A DNA stretch of 28,091 nt from positions 1-28,091 of IMG/VR virus record IMGVR_UViG_3300042350_002942, one strand, 5' to 3'. The notes below the pieces were generated by a model, which saw only the letters and a list, made by a program, of their open reading frames with translations, was not told the origin of the DNA and searched no databases. Source of the DNA: a virus. Below, piece after piece: positions 1 to 6,563 of the stretch (the first letter of the stretch is position 1; each line of letters begins with the position of its first letter). A program made the translations under genes and the position numbers.

Positions 1-99
1 TTTATTTTCAGTTTTTTTCTTCCTTGGTTTGTAAGTTCTTTTTTTTGTGGGTGACGGCTTTTCTTTACTCACGGTTTCTTTTAATATTTCTTTTTCCAT
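1..99 (-). CDS. Lysine-rich hypothetical protein, N-terminal part only
   Basis: Reading leftwards from an ATG at 99, 33 codons run without a stop to the window edge. The visible peptide begins MEKEILKETVSKEK and continues with many Lys, Arg, Thr and Pro residues (KKRTYKPRKKK), so it is very basic and probably disordered, like nucleic-acid-binding tails. It lies about 40 nt downstream of clpP, behind a long hairpin. The rest of the gene is outside the window, so no function can be given. The start is supported only by frame and position. Confidence 0.5.
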   Translation of the reverse strand, partial: MEKEILKETVSKEKPSPTKKRTYKPRKKKTENK

Positions 100-114
100 A
101 TTATAAATTTAATT

Positions 115-159
115 AAGAAGTAATGTGTGTAAATATTTACTTTACACCCATTACTTCTT
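115..159 (-). terminator. Long stem-loop overlapping the 3' end of clpP
   Basis: Two 19-nt arms (115-133 and 141-159) are inverted repeats with one mismatch around a 7-nt loop. The right arm lies within the last clpP codons and the stop codon is in the loop. On the transcribed strand the stem is followed by TTCTTAATTAAATTT, a poor U-tract, so it may be a weak terminator, an RNA-processing site or a 3' stabilising structure rather than a strong terminator. Confidence 0.5.
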
Positions 160-862
160 TTTTATAGTATTCTTCAAACCCATCTAAGTAGTTCGTAATA
201 CTTTTGCTGTTATCTACACCAATAACCTCATCAATTAACCCAAAAGATAAAGCCTCATCTGAAGTATACCATCTATCTCTTGATGAGAAATCTAAAACTT
301 CTTGGAATGTTTTCCCACAATTCTCAGCTAATATCTTAAATAAGATGTAGTTGTATTTCTCACCTTCCATTTGGTCAATACGAGTGTCTTGGATATTTCC
401 TCGTGTTCCGTGACTAACTTGGTGGGTCATTACTTTTGAGTGGATAAGTGACGATCTTTTACCTTTTGTCCCTGATGATAATAGAACAGATCCCATTGAC
501 GCACACATACCCAAGTTTGTTGTAACGATATCTGAACTAACGTAGTTCATTAAGTCCACAATACCAAGTCCACACATAACAGATCCACCAGGACTATTAA
601 TGTAAAGGGTGATGTCTTTCTTTTCAACCGAATCTAAAAACAATAATTGTGCTTGGACGATGTCTGACATATGTTGGTCTACCGGACCTGACAACCAAAG
701 TATTCTATCTCTCATTAATCTTGAGAAGATGTCCATTTGAGTTACTCTCATTTCTCTCTCTTCCAAAATATATGGTGTTAATCCATTCTCAAACTGATCC
801 AACGCCAGTGAACTAATTCCTTCGCTCTTTGCGAAACTTCTAAACTCTTTTCCGTAATCCAT
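137..862 (-). CDS. clpP: ClpP-family serine protease
   Basis: This 241-aa protein is a member of peptidase family S14. The nucleophile is Ser122 in GMCASMGS, the catalytic His is His147 in VMTHQVS, and the Asp is probably Asp196 in SRDRWYTSDEA, which aligns with the ERDRF segment of E. coli ClpP. The oxyanion-region motif INSPGGSV is at 89-95. With about 36 extra N-terminal residues and a ~20-residue tail it is somewhat longer than cellular ClpP (~195-207 aa). The complete triad predicts an active peptidase. Cellular ClpP works as a tetradecamer with an AAA+ unfoldase, whereas in phages ClpP-like enzymes may process virion proteins or retarget host Clp machinery. No clpX or clpA is visible; the AAA+ protein at 26451-27422 is not of the ClpX type. 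It starts 3 nt after the preceding gene's stop. Confidence 0.92.
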   Translation of the reverse strand: MDYGKEFRSFAKSEGISSLALDQFENGLTPYILEEREMRVTQMDIFSRLMRDRILWLSGPVDQHMSDIVQAQLLFLDSVEKKDITLYINSPGGSVMCGLGIVDLMNYVSSDIVTTNLGMCASMGSVLLSSGTKGKRSSLIHSKVMTHQVSHGTRGNIQDTRIDQMEGEKYNYILFKILAENCGKTFQEVLDFSSRDRWYTSDEALSFGLIDEVIGVDNSKSITNYLDGFEEYYKKEVMGVK

Positions 863-865
863 TTA

Positions 866-1102
866 TTATTGATTGTTTTTTATATATTCTAATGTTTCTT
901 CATTTACAAGTTGTTTGAACTTTCTTTGGTTCTCCCAATCAAACATTCTGTAAAATACCATCGCGTTGTCTTGGATATTATTTAACCCATTAACGTAGTT
1001 TAACTTCTCATCCACATACCCATACTCATTATCGTATGTTTCCCATACTTGAGTTGCAGCTTGTTTCATATCATTGAAAATCTCTATACTTGGTGTTTCC
1101 AT
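866..1102 (-). CDS. Small acidic protein of unknown function (78 aa)
   Basis: The ATG at 1102 lies one nucleotide after the TAA of the upstream kinase gene, the spacing that recurs in this genome. A TTG start three codons upstream is possible but less likely. The product (METPSIEIFNDMKQAA...) is soluble, mostly helical and rich in Asn, Asp and Glu, with aromatic residues around QVWETYDNEYGY. There is no signal peptide or membrane segment. I do not recognise the family. Its place between a P-loop kinase and clpP suggests co-expression with both. Confidence 0.7.
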   Translation of the reverse strand: METPSIEIFNDMKQAATQVWETYDNEYGYVDEKLNYVNGLNNIQDNAMVFYRMFDWENQRKFKQLVNEETLEYIKNNQ

Positions 1103-1103
1103 T

Positions 1104-1541
1104 TTAATCAATTACATCAGCCAAATACTGACCCTTTTCTAATTTAACTTTGTATAATGTTTGACCTTTTGGTGCTTCCATCTGATCCATCTCGTCCATC
1201 CAATTATCCCAATTTTTTTCCAATAAGTCAACAAACGCATCGTTATTTCCTCTGTCTTTATATCGTTGGATGTATTCATCTTTGATGTCTCTGTTTGGAT
1301 AAACCAATACAAATGGGATTCCTTTCTTAAGAAGTGCGTCTCTCACATCTTTATGTGATGAAACTAAAATCTTATCCACCTTTGGATCCTGAATGTTTCT
1401 TTCAATGTGTTCAATATAGTTATCAGGAAAATGTTTCTTATCGAACTTTGAACTATCGCTGTCCAACACATTTCTATCTGTAGTGTTGAAGTAGGTCGTC
1501 TTCCCTACACCGGGGAATGCTGAATATACTTTTGTCTTCAT
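1104..1541 (-). CDS. P-loop kinase-like NTPase
   Basis: The 145-aa protein opens with a Walker A motif, FPGVGKTT, at residues 9-16, followed by LDSDSSKF at 27-34, a DxD-like segment often seen in small phage nucleotide or polynucleotide kinases. Later segments (ILVSSHKDVRDAL at 58-70, then an Arg-rich lid-like region IQRYKDRG at 91-98) fit a nucleoside-monophosphate-kinase fold: substrate strand plus mobile Arg lid. A role in nucleotide metabolism is plausible because thymidylate synthase is in the same operon, but the substrate cannot be read from the sequence. The ATG follows the preceding stop by 3 nt. Confidence 0.65.
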   Translation of the reverse strand: MKTKVYSAFPGVGKTTYFNTTDRNVLDSDSSKFDKKHFPDNYIEHIERNIQDPKVDKILVSSHKDVRDALLKKGIPFVLVYPNRDIKDEYIQRYKDRGNNDAFVDLLEKNWDNWMDEMDQMEAPKGQTLYKVKLEKGQYLADVID

Positions 1542-1544
1542 ATT

Positions 1545-1784
1545 TTAATAAATTTTTATTGTTGGGTGTTCTATAATTTCAACGTGTTTCTTACATACTT
1601 GGTAATGTTTATCTAAAACTTCTTTGAGTAACTCTTCTTTTGTTTTACCATTATAATATGCGTAAAAACCACCATATCCCATATCAACCGAGTACCCAAG
1701 ATACTTCCATCTGAACCATCCCTTTCTTTGGATATTATAAGATTCATCACTATTTTTTACAAATCTAATCTTAATTGTTTTCAT
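1545..1784 (-). CDS. Small basic aromatic-rich protein of unknown function (79 aa)
   Basis: I chose the ATG at 1784 (MKTIKIRFVKNSDES) because it follows the upstream TAA by 5 nt; an earlier in-frame ATG at 1826 would overlap the upstream gene by 37 nt. The protein has a beta-rich first half with many aromatics (GWFRWKYLGYSVDMGYGGFYAYY) and a helical second half (KEELLKEVLDKHYQVCKKH). There are no catalytic motifs. The family is not recognised. Confidence 0.65.
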   Translation of the reverse strand: MKTIKIRFVKNSDESYNIQRKGWFRWKYLGYSVDMGYGGFYAYYNGKTKEELLKEVLDKHYQVCKKHVEIIEHPTIKIY

Positions 1785-1789
1785 ATTTT

Positions 1790-2482
1790 TTAAAATTTTC
1801 TTTCCTTCATCATCCTTTTGAGACATTGTTTAATTGTCTCACCTTTTTTAATGTTGTGTCCTGTACCATAAACGCCTCCTTTATATGAAGTAACACCTTT
1901 ACCAATAGGTTTACTGAACTCAACATCAATACTTCGTTTTACTTTTCTAAAAAGTCGTGTCCACTTAAACATTAATGGTCTCCATTCTCTTTCCTCTAAC
2001 TCACAAGTTGCTTCTGTCTCTTGGAACTCATCGTGAATGTAATAGTACTTATGGGTTTCTTTATGAATCTTTTCTTTCCATTCTTCACTATAAAAATCAA
2101 TTTTGTTTTTTTTAGTGTGGTTGGCCCAAGTCCCATCTTTTAGGTATTTGGAGGTTCTTATCCAATCATATTGCCAAGGTAAATCAATACATTTTATTTT
2201 TTTAGTTCCCCTATAAATCCATAATGAATCAGGAAACCAACTACCTACCGAATAAAAATAAAAACCATATGTAGGTGTTTCATCCTTATATTTTGGCGGA
2301 CGGTTTGTTTTAAATTTTAAATAAAACTGACCCCAAATAAAAGAAAAATCCAATTTCCAATCCAAACCATTACTTGGTAGGTATCTTACATTCCACTTAC
2401 GGAACCCGGGATAAAACTCCATCCAATCATTTTTCCAACTAACATCTCTCGTGCCACCATCAACCTTTCTTAACCCTAACAT
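1790..2482 (-). CDS. Aromatic-rich conserved phage-type protein of unknown function (230 aa)
   Basis: This soluble protein is rich in Trp and Tyr (WKNDWMEFYPGFRKW; FSFIWGQFYLKFKTNRPP). Its second half carries acidic-to-basic segments ELEEREWRPLMFKWTRLF (161-178) and ending KGVTSYKGGVYGTGHNIKKGE. There is no signal peptide, membrane helix or obvious active site. The pattern of a WRP motif followed by a Gly-rich segment looks like uncharacterised proteins of large phages, from memory only. Its ATG overlaps the stop of the short gene at 2476-2613 by 7 nt, implying translational coupling. Confidence 0.7.
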   Translation of the reverse strand: MLGLRKVDGGTRDVSWKNDWMEFYPGFRKWNVRYLPSNGLDWKLDFSFIWGQFYLKFKTNRPPKYKDETPTYGFYFYSVGSWFPDSLWIYRGTKKIKCIDLPWQYDWIRTSKYLKDGTWANHTKKNKIDFYSEEWKEKIHKETHKYYYIHDEFQETEATCELEEREWRPLMFKWTRLFRKVKRSIDVEFSKPIGKGVTSYKGGVYGTGHNIKKGETIKQCLKRMMKERKF

Positions 2483-2613
2483 AACTTTTTATATTTTCTG
2501 ATCCCATAACCAATGACTTCATTGTCCATTATTATAGAACATATTTCTACTTTGAATATTTTTCTAAGTGTCGGATTAAACCATCGTTTAAACCAAACAT
2601 TGTGATTTTCCAT
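2476..2613 (-). CDS. Short protein of unknown function between thyA and the 230-aa gene (45 aa)
   Basis: An ATG at 2613, one nucleotide after the thyA stop, opens 45 codons ending in TAG at 2476. The peptide begins MENHNVWFKRWFNPTLRKIF and ends RKYKKLC. It is basic and aromatic with a hydrophobic centre (VEICSIIMDNEVIGYGI). The stop overlaps the next gene's ATG. The exact filling of this gap, with tight junctions on both sides, is the main evidence that it is a real gene. No function is assigned. Confidence 0.7.
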   Translation of the reverse strand: MENHNVWFKRWFNPTLRKIFKVEICSIIMDNEVIGYGIRKYKKLC

Positions 2614-2614
2614 A

Positions 2615-3862
2615 TTAATTTGATAAGGGTGCTTTAATACTTGGGTGTGATTGGTAGTTTTCCACCATAAAATCTGTTGGATTTAGGTGGTGGAATAGTG
2701 AATGATCCTCACTTAAAGATTTGTAGAACTCATACGTTTTCATGTGTTTTAAAAAGGGTAGTGGATATGGTTCTCTTGTTCTATTTGGAATATTATATTT
2801 AATGTAATCCTCATCTGTAATAGCCCGTAATTTACTCATCTGTTGAGTTACTAATTCATATCTTTCATCTTCAGTCAAATCTCTACCAATCTGTTCTTTT
2901 GCTTGTTCGATATGGTTTGAATACAAATGAACATCACCTAAATTACCAACCAATTCATCAGGAACCATATTCACTTCTTTCGCAATTATTTCCAATAACA
3001 AACCATAAGATGCAATGTTGAATGGTAATCCTAAGAATGTATCTACTGAACGTTGATTCCACATTAGAGAGATTGTTCGTTTAGGAATATTTGAATCATT
3101 TAATACAGATTCATCCTCAACAATTAATCTTCCATTCCTATCATAGAAATCTTTCTTATTATCACTTTTATTTACAAGAAGTTTTGTTCTTTCTTCCAAA
3201 CTCAACTCTCTTGTATAAACTTGAAATCCATAATGACAAGGTGGAAGAACCATTTGGTCTAATTCTCCAACATTCCAAGCATTGACCATCAATCGTCTTG
3301 AGTCTGGGTTTGTTTTAAGGTCGTTGATTAGGTTTTGGATTTGGTCATTAACTCTAACATCTTCGTATTTAATAGGTACAAATGTATCCTCATCAAACTC
3401 AACAGCCTTTGTCGAAGTCCAACCTCTCCACTGCTTACCATAAATTGGGCCTAACTCACCCCACTTCTTAGCAAACTCATCATCTGTTTTAATTTTGTTG
3501 ATGAATTCTTCTTGTGTCAATAACTGACCATCTTCATTGATGTAATCTTTTGGTGGATTAGATTTTTTTATAGGAAAACTATTCTTAAAGAACTTATAAG
3601 CGTCACCATCCCAAATATGACAACCGTTATCAACAAGATATTTGATATTTGTATCACCACGAAGGAACCATAATAACTCGGTCACCATAGTTTTCCAAGC
3701 CATTTTCTTGGTTGTAAGTAAAGGAAACCCCTCACTCATTTTATGACGGATCTGTCTACCGAATACTGAAATGGTACCAGTACCAGTACGATCACTTTTA
3801 GTACTCCCATTGTCCAAAATGTCTTGAAGTAACTCTTGGTATTTTATGTCTAAATTATTCAT
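2615..3862 (-). CDS. thyA: Thymidylate synthase with three insertions
   Basis: It methylates dUMP to dTMP using methylene-tetrahydrofolate. Visible landmarks are DRTGTGT (24-30), the LTTKK loop (49-53), the catalytic Cys209 in LPPCHYGFQ, the dUMP-binding SRR (188-190) and NQRSVDTFLGLPFNIASY (269-286), GDVHLYSNH (309-317) and the C-terminal closure HPSIKAPLSN. At 415 aa it is much longer than the usual ~264. Extra material sits at about 93-140 (in the place where L. casei ThyA also has an insert), about 219-262 just after the catalytic loop, and about 327-368. All catalytic residues checked are present, so activity is expected. ATG at 3862 overlaps the upstream gene by 8 nt. Confidence 0.95.
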   Translation of the reverse strand: MNNLDIKYQELLQDILDNGSTKSDRTGTGTISVFGRQIRHKMSEGFPLLTTKKMAWKTMVTELLWFLRGDTNIKYLVDNGCHIWDGDAYKFFKNSFPIKKSNPPKDYINEDGQLLTQEEFINKIKTDDEFAKKWGELGPIYGKQWRGWTSTKAVEFDEDTFVPIKYEDVRVNDQIQNLINDLKTNPDSRRLMVNAWNVGELDQMVLPPCHYGFQVYTRELSLEERTKLLVNKSDNKKDFYDRNGRLIVEDESVLNDSNIPKRTISLMWNQRSVDTFLGLPFNIASYGLLLEIIAKEVNMVPDELVGNLGDVHLYSNHIEQAKEQIGRDLTEDERYELVTQQMSKLRAITDEDYIKYNIPNRTREPYPLPFLKHMKTYEFYKSLSEDHSLFHHLNPTDFMVENYQSHPSIKAPLSN

Positions 3863-4295
3863 CTATGTTCTGTGTTTTTAAGATTTTATTTATTTTATTG
3901 TTGTTTACCTTTGTAGGTAATTTACTCAAATACTTAATGAATTGTTCTCGGTTCATTCTTGGGAATGTCGATTTTGGCCACTCTCCTGAAGTTGAGTCCC
4001 AGTTCTCGTTATCAATGTTTTCCCAAAATAAACTTTGTAAAATATTATCCACAATACTATGTTCATCACTTTCACCCCAATAATCGGTGGTTCCATAATG
4101 AACTTCAGGCATATACACAGGATATCTGTATTTACTGTGTTTTGATCTATACTTCTTTTTATTTGACCAATGATATTCAGCCCAATAAAAATCAGATACC
4201 TTAAAATCTGAAAGTAATCCTTTTCTATACAGAAGACGAACAATTCGCTTCTCCTGTTTAATCCATAATCTTTTTTGTTTTGGGTTTGTTGCCAT
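3855..4295 (-). CDS. Basic, Tyr/Trp-rich protein of unknown function (146 aa)
   Basis: The protein begins MATNPKQKRLWIKQEKRIVRLLYRKG, a basic helix, followed by a Lys/Tyr/His-rich middle (HWSNKKKYRSKHSKYRYPVY) and an acidic aromatic segment (LFWENIDNENWDSTSGEW). It ends in a basic helical stretch. No known motif is seen, though the basic N terminus could bind nucleic acid. It overlaps thyA by 8 nt and is probably translated with it. Confidence 0.65.
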   Translation of the reverse strand: MATNPKQKRLWIKQEKRIVRLLYRKGLLSDFKVSDFYWAEYHWSNKKKYRSKHSKYRYPVYMPEVHYGTTDYWGESDEHSIVDNILQSLFWENIDNENWDSTSGEWPKSTFPRMNREQFIKYLSKLPTKVNNNKINKILKTQNIDE

Positions 4296-4319
4296 AATTT
4301 ATGTATTTCCCTAAATTGA

Positions 4320-4499
4320 TTATCGTTTTTTAACCCTTAATTCTTTAAATCTTTCTTCGTCACCAGGTTTATCGTAACCTTGGGTTAGAACATACTCAAG
4401 TGTTATCAATTCTCGGTATTCTTCATTAGTTAAATTACCTCTCAAATCCTCAACTATCTCATCATAAATCCCCTCAAATGTACTACTTTGTTGTTCCAT
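4320..4499 (-). CDS. Small acidic helical protein of unknown function (59 aa)
   Basis: The first ATG in this frame is at 4499 and overlaps the preceding gene by 17 nt. An upstream TTG at 4559 would force a 77-nt overlap and is rejected. The peptide (MEQQSSTFEGIYDEIVEDL...) is charged and helical, with NLTNEEYRELITLEYVL in the centre and a basic C terminus. No family is recognised. Confidence 0.6.
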   Translation of the reverse strand: MEQQSSTFEGIYDEIVEDLRGNLTNEEYRELITLEYVLTQGYDKPGDEERFKELRVKKR

Positions 4500-4689
4500 C
4501 TTGTTTTTTAATTTTGAAATTAACCACGAACCACAATGCCGCCATTGTTGGTATTCCAACCCACCATATCCACTCTCTATTAGGGTTAACTATACCCATT
4601 AAACTTTGGATAAAGTATGTCATTGCGGGAATCACGAATATTGACATTGTTTGTATGGGACTTGCCGATTTTCTTTTAATTATTTTCAT
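4483..4689 (-). CDS. Small two-helix membrane protein (68 aa)
   Basis: After a basic N terminus (MKIIKRKSASP) there are two hydrophobic stretches, about 12-33 (TMSIFVIPAMTYFIQSLMGIV) and 40-58 (WIWWVGIPTMAALWFVVNF), separated by a short NPNREW turn, and then a basic tail KIKKQDG. This predicts a hairpin inner-membrane protein with both ends cytoplasmic. Such small proteins in phages may act in lysis or membrane remodelling, but nothing here identifies which. The ATG overlaps the preceding gene by 14 nt. Confidence 0.65.
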   Translation of the reverse strand: MKIIKRKSASPIQTMSIFVIPAMTYFIQSLMGIVNPNREWIWWVGIPTMAALWFVVNFKIKKQDGTTK

Positions 4690-4861
4690 TGTCTTCTATT
4701 TTATTTTTACTAATTCTTCTTTTCACAATCCCAACAAGATCTTTTTCAATTTGATCTTCAACACTAATGTCTAAACTATCGTACCATTCTTGGAATCCCT
4801 CGTGTTCGTATAGTTTATCAATCATTTCAATCACCATCTTATAATAGTCAAAATTTTTCAT
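4676..4861 (-). CDS. Small acidic protein of unknown function (61 aa)
   Basis: It begins at an ATG in a TAATG overlap with the preceding stop. The peptide (MKNFDYYKMVIEMIDKLYEHEG...) is predicted helical with an acidic first half and a Lys/Asn-rich tail. No motif was recognised. Confidence 0.65.
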   Translation of the reverse strand: MKNFDYYKMVIEMIDKLYEHEGFQEWYDSLDISVEDQIEKDLVGIVKRRISKNKIEDNENN

Positions 4862-5070
4862 TATATCAAATCTTTTGATTTATTTTTCCATTCCTTCCAA
4901 GTGTTAAAATCTTTAAGGGACTCCATCTGATCTTCCATCCATAACATACCATCAATTATTCCTTGGTAATAACCAACTCTTTTTAACCTACCTTCTTCCC
5001 ACACATCATCACGATAAGCGTTTTCAGTTAATCTTTCAGCAACTTCTTTAATTGTTTCCTTATTTTCCAT
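4861..5070 (-). CDS. Small charged helical protein of unknown function (69 aa)
   Basis: The sequence MENKETIKEVAERLTENAY... includes a Met/Trp/Tyr-rich segment VGYYQGIIDGMLWMEDQMES. It is highly helical and contains no cysteine. The arrangement of a helix-rich start and a DGMLWMEDQM segment resembles small uncharacterised proteins of Bacteroidetes phages, from memory only. The ATG overlaps the upstream stop by 11 nt. Confidence 0.65.
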   Translation of the reverse strand: MENKETIKEVAERLTENAYRDDVWEEGRLKRVGYYQGIIDGMLWMEDQMESLKDFNTWKEWKNKSKDLI

Positions 5071-5377
5071 CTTTAATAATCCCTAATTCTTTTCTAAATT
5101 TTTTAATCTTAATCCTTGTTGCTTGGAATTCATCTCCATCGTTTGCGCTATGACCATTCATAACCGCTTCAGTTATTTTCAATTCGTTATCAAGTATGAA
5201 TGTCATTTTTTCCTGATTTGTTAATTCATACGGAACCACTTCCATTCTAATAAACTCTCGGATCATCGATCTAATTTTATCAATCTGTTCGTCTGGGTTT
5301 TTTTTGGACCCGTGAGACATAACAGATGTTTGGTAGATCGTCCTACTCAATTCCAATATTTTCTTATCAAATCCCAT
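5060..5377 (-). CDS. Helical protein of unknown function (105 aa)
   Basis: The soluble protein MGFDKKILELSRTIYQTSVM... has amphipathic helices throughout (IDKIRSMIREFIRMEVV; KIKKFRKELGIIK) and no signal peptide or catalytic motif. It overlaps the downstream and upstream neighbours by 11 nt each, so it is embedded in the same operon as the tandem repeat proteins and is co-translated with the first of them. Confidence 0.65.
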   Translation of the reverse strand: MGFDKKILELSRTIYQTSVMSHGSKKNPDEQIDKIRSMIREFIRMEVVPYELTNQEKMTFILDNELKITEAVMNGHSANDGDEFQATRIKIKKFRKELGIIKDGK

Positions 5378-6560
5378 CTTTATCCGTATTTCTAATTATA
5401 CCTTCAACTCTACCCATATGATGGTAATGATCTTCAATCACTTCCTTAACATAATCTGTATGTGGTTTTGTCCAATTTTCTTGTCTATGATAGTAATCAC
5501 CATAACCTTTAAGTTCTCCGCTTTTATCAGGTAACTCTTTTATTTCTTTAACCCCATCTTTTACGACTTCATCAACAATACGTTCGGTATTGACCCATTC
5601 CTCCATTGGTTTAGCTACTTTAACGCCATTTTCAATAATGTCATCAACTCCGAGCTTAGTTCGTCGTAATGTACTATAAATTTCCTTTACCCCATTTTGG
5701 GTAGTATCTTCAACCGTTTTAAAGTGGTCAAATTCAACCACTTTGGTGTCTTTCACACCATTTTGAATGGTATTTTCAACCGACCAGTTTATTTCCCAAT
5801 CTATCTGACGGGTGTCTTTAACACCATTTTTAATTGCGTTATCAATATTTTCAGTATTGTCCCATTGTCGTGGACCTATGTGTTTCACCCCATTTTCAAT
5901 GGTATCTTTAACATATTCCTTCGCATTACACACTCGACCGCTGGTTTCTCTCACCCCATTTTGAATTGTGTCTTCAACAATCCTTTCTTGTTTGAACCAA
6001 TTCAGTTTGGTTTCTTTAACTCCATTTTGTATGGTGTCCTCAACACTATCTGTTCTTCCTGATTCCAATATATCGGTGTGTCTCACCCCATTTTGAATGG
6101 TATCTTCAACGACACGTATCATATCTAAGTCGAACGACTCGGTGTGTTTCACCCCATTTTGAATGGTATCTTCAACTAACCTGCCATAACTCCCAAATGC
6201 TTCAAAGGTGTCTTTCACCCCATTTTGAATGGTATCTTCAACTCTTTTTGTTACTCGGTGTTTGTAAGGTGAGGTATGTCCAATAGTTGGTTTATTCAAA
6301 AATCTTAACTCAAACCATTTGGATATTGTTTTGGTTTCATCCGCACATTTTTTTCCAATTAATTCTAATTCTGATTGGAAAGAGTTATAATTAAACCATA
6401 AAGTCCCTGACTCCGTAAATTCGGTTATCCATTTTTTTTCTTCGGTGAATATCAACCAAGTTGACCCTTGTTTTGTTATATACTTGTCAGATCCTTCAAC
6501 CATTTGGTCAAACAACCTAAACATAAGTTTCTCTAATTTATTTCCTGATGGGTTTTTCAT
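5367..6560 (-). CDS. Array protein A: conserved N-terminal domain plus 11 VEDTIQNGVKxT modules
   Basis: The 397-aa protein has an N-terminal domain (about 1-90: NPSGNKLEK..., WLIFTEEKKW, SGTLWFNY, ISKWFELRFL) also present in the next gene, then 11 copies of a 12-aa module (consensus VEDTIQNGVK[HDE]T) starting at Val107, then a His/Tyr-rich tail. The first ten modules are exactly 22 residues (66 nt) apart, each followed by a 10-aa linker with no obvious similarity between linkers. Repeat differences are often at third codon positions, so protein sequence is what is being kept. Each module could form an amphipathic helix ending in an NG turn. I do not recognise a named family; function is unknown. 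Confidence 0.8.
   Translation of the reverse strand: MKNPSGNKLEKLMFRLFDQMVEGSDKYITKQGSTWLIFTEEKKWITEFTESGTLWFNYNSFQSELELIGKKCADETKTISKWFELRFLNKPTIGHTSPYKHRVTKRVEDTIQNGVKDTFEAFGSYGRLVEDTIQNGVKHTESFDLDMIRVVEDTIQNGVRHTDILESGRTDSVEDTIQNGVKETKLNWFKQERIVEDTIQNGVRETSGRVCNAKEYVKDTIENGVKHIGPRQWDNTENIDNAIKNGVKDTRQIDWEINWSVENTIQNGVKDTKVVEFDHFKTVEDTTQNGVKEIYSTLRRTKLGVDDIIENGVKVAKPMEEWVNTERIVDEVVKDGVKEIKELPDKSGELKGYGDYYHRQENWTKPHTDYVKEVIEDHYHHMGRVEGIIRNTDKDGI
5541..6242 (-). repeat. Coding repeat array A, 11 units, 36-nt repeat with mostly 30-nt spacers
   Basis: Repeat units begin (on the coding strand) at 6242, 6176, 6110, 6044, 5978, 5912, 5846, 5780, 5714 and 5648, a strict 66-nt period; the last starts at 5576 after a 36-nt spacer. 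Many units contain the small dyad CCATT-CAA-AATGG. The geometry is close to that of Bacteroidetes CRISPR arrays, but the array is one open reading frame and repeats diverge mainly as a coding sequence would. Confidence 0.85.
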
Positions 6561-6563
6561 CTT

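Noticed and set aside
5697-6062. Plus-strand ORF of ~120 codons in array A (and a similar one at 7191-7436)
   Set aside because: It is the antisense image of the repeats; all neighbouring genes are on the minus strand and the plus frame contains only the repeat's reverse translation.
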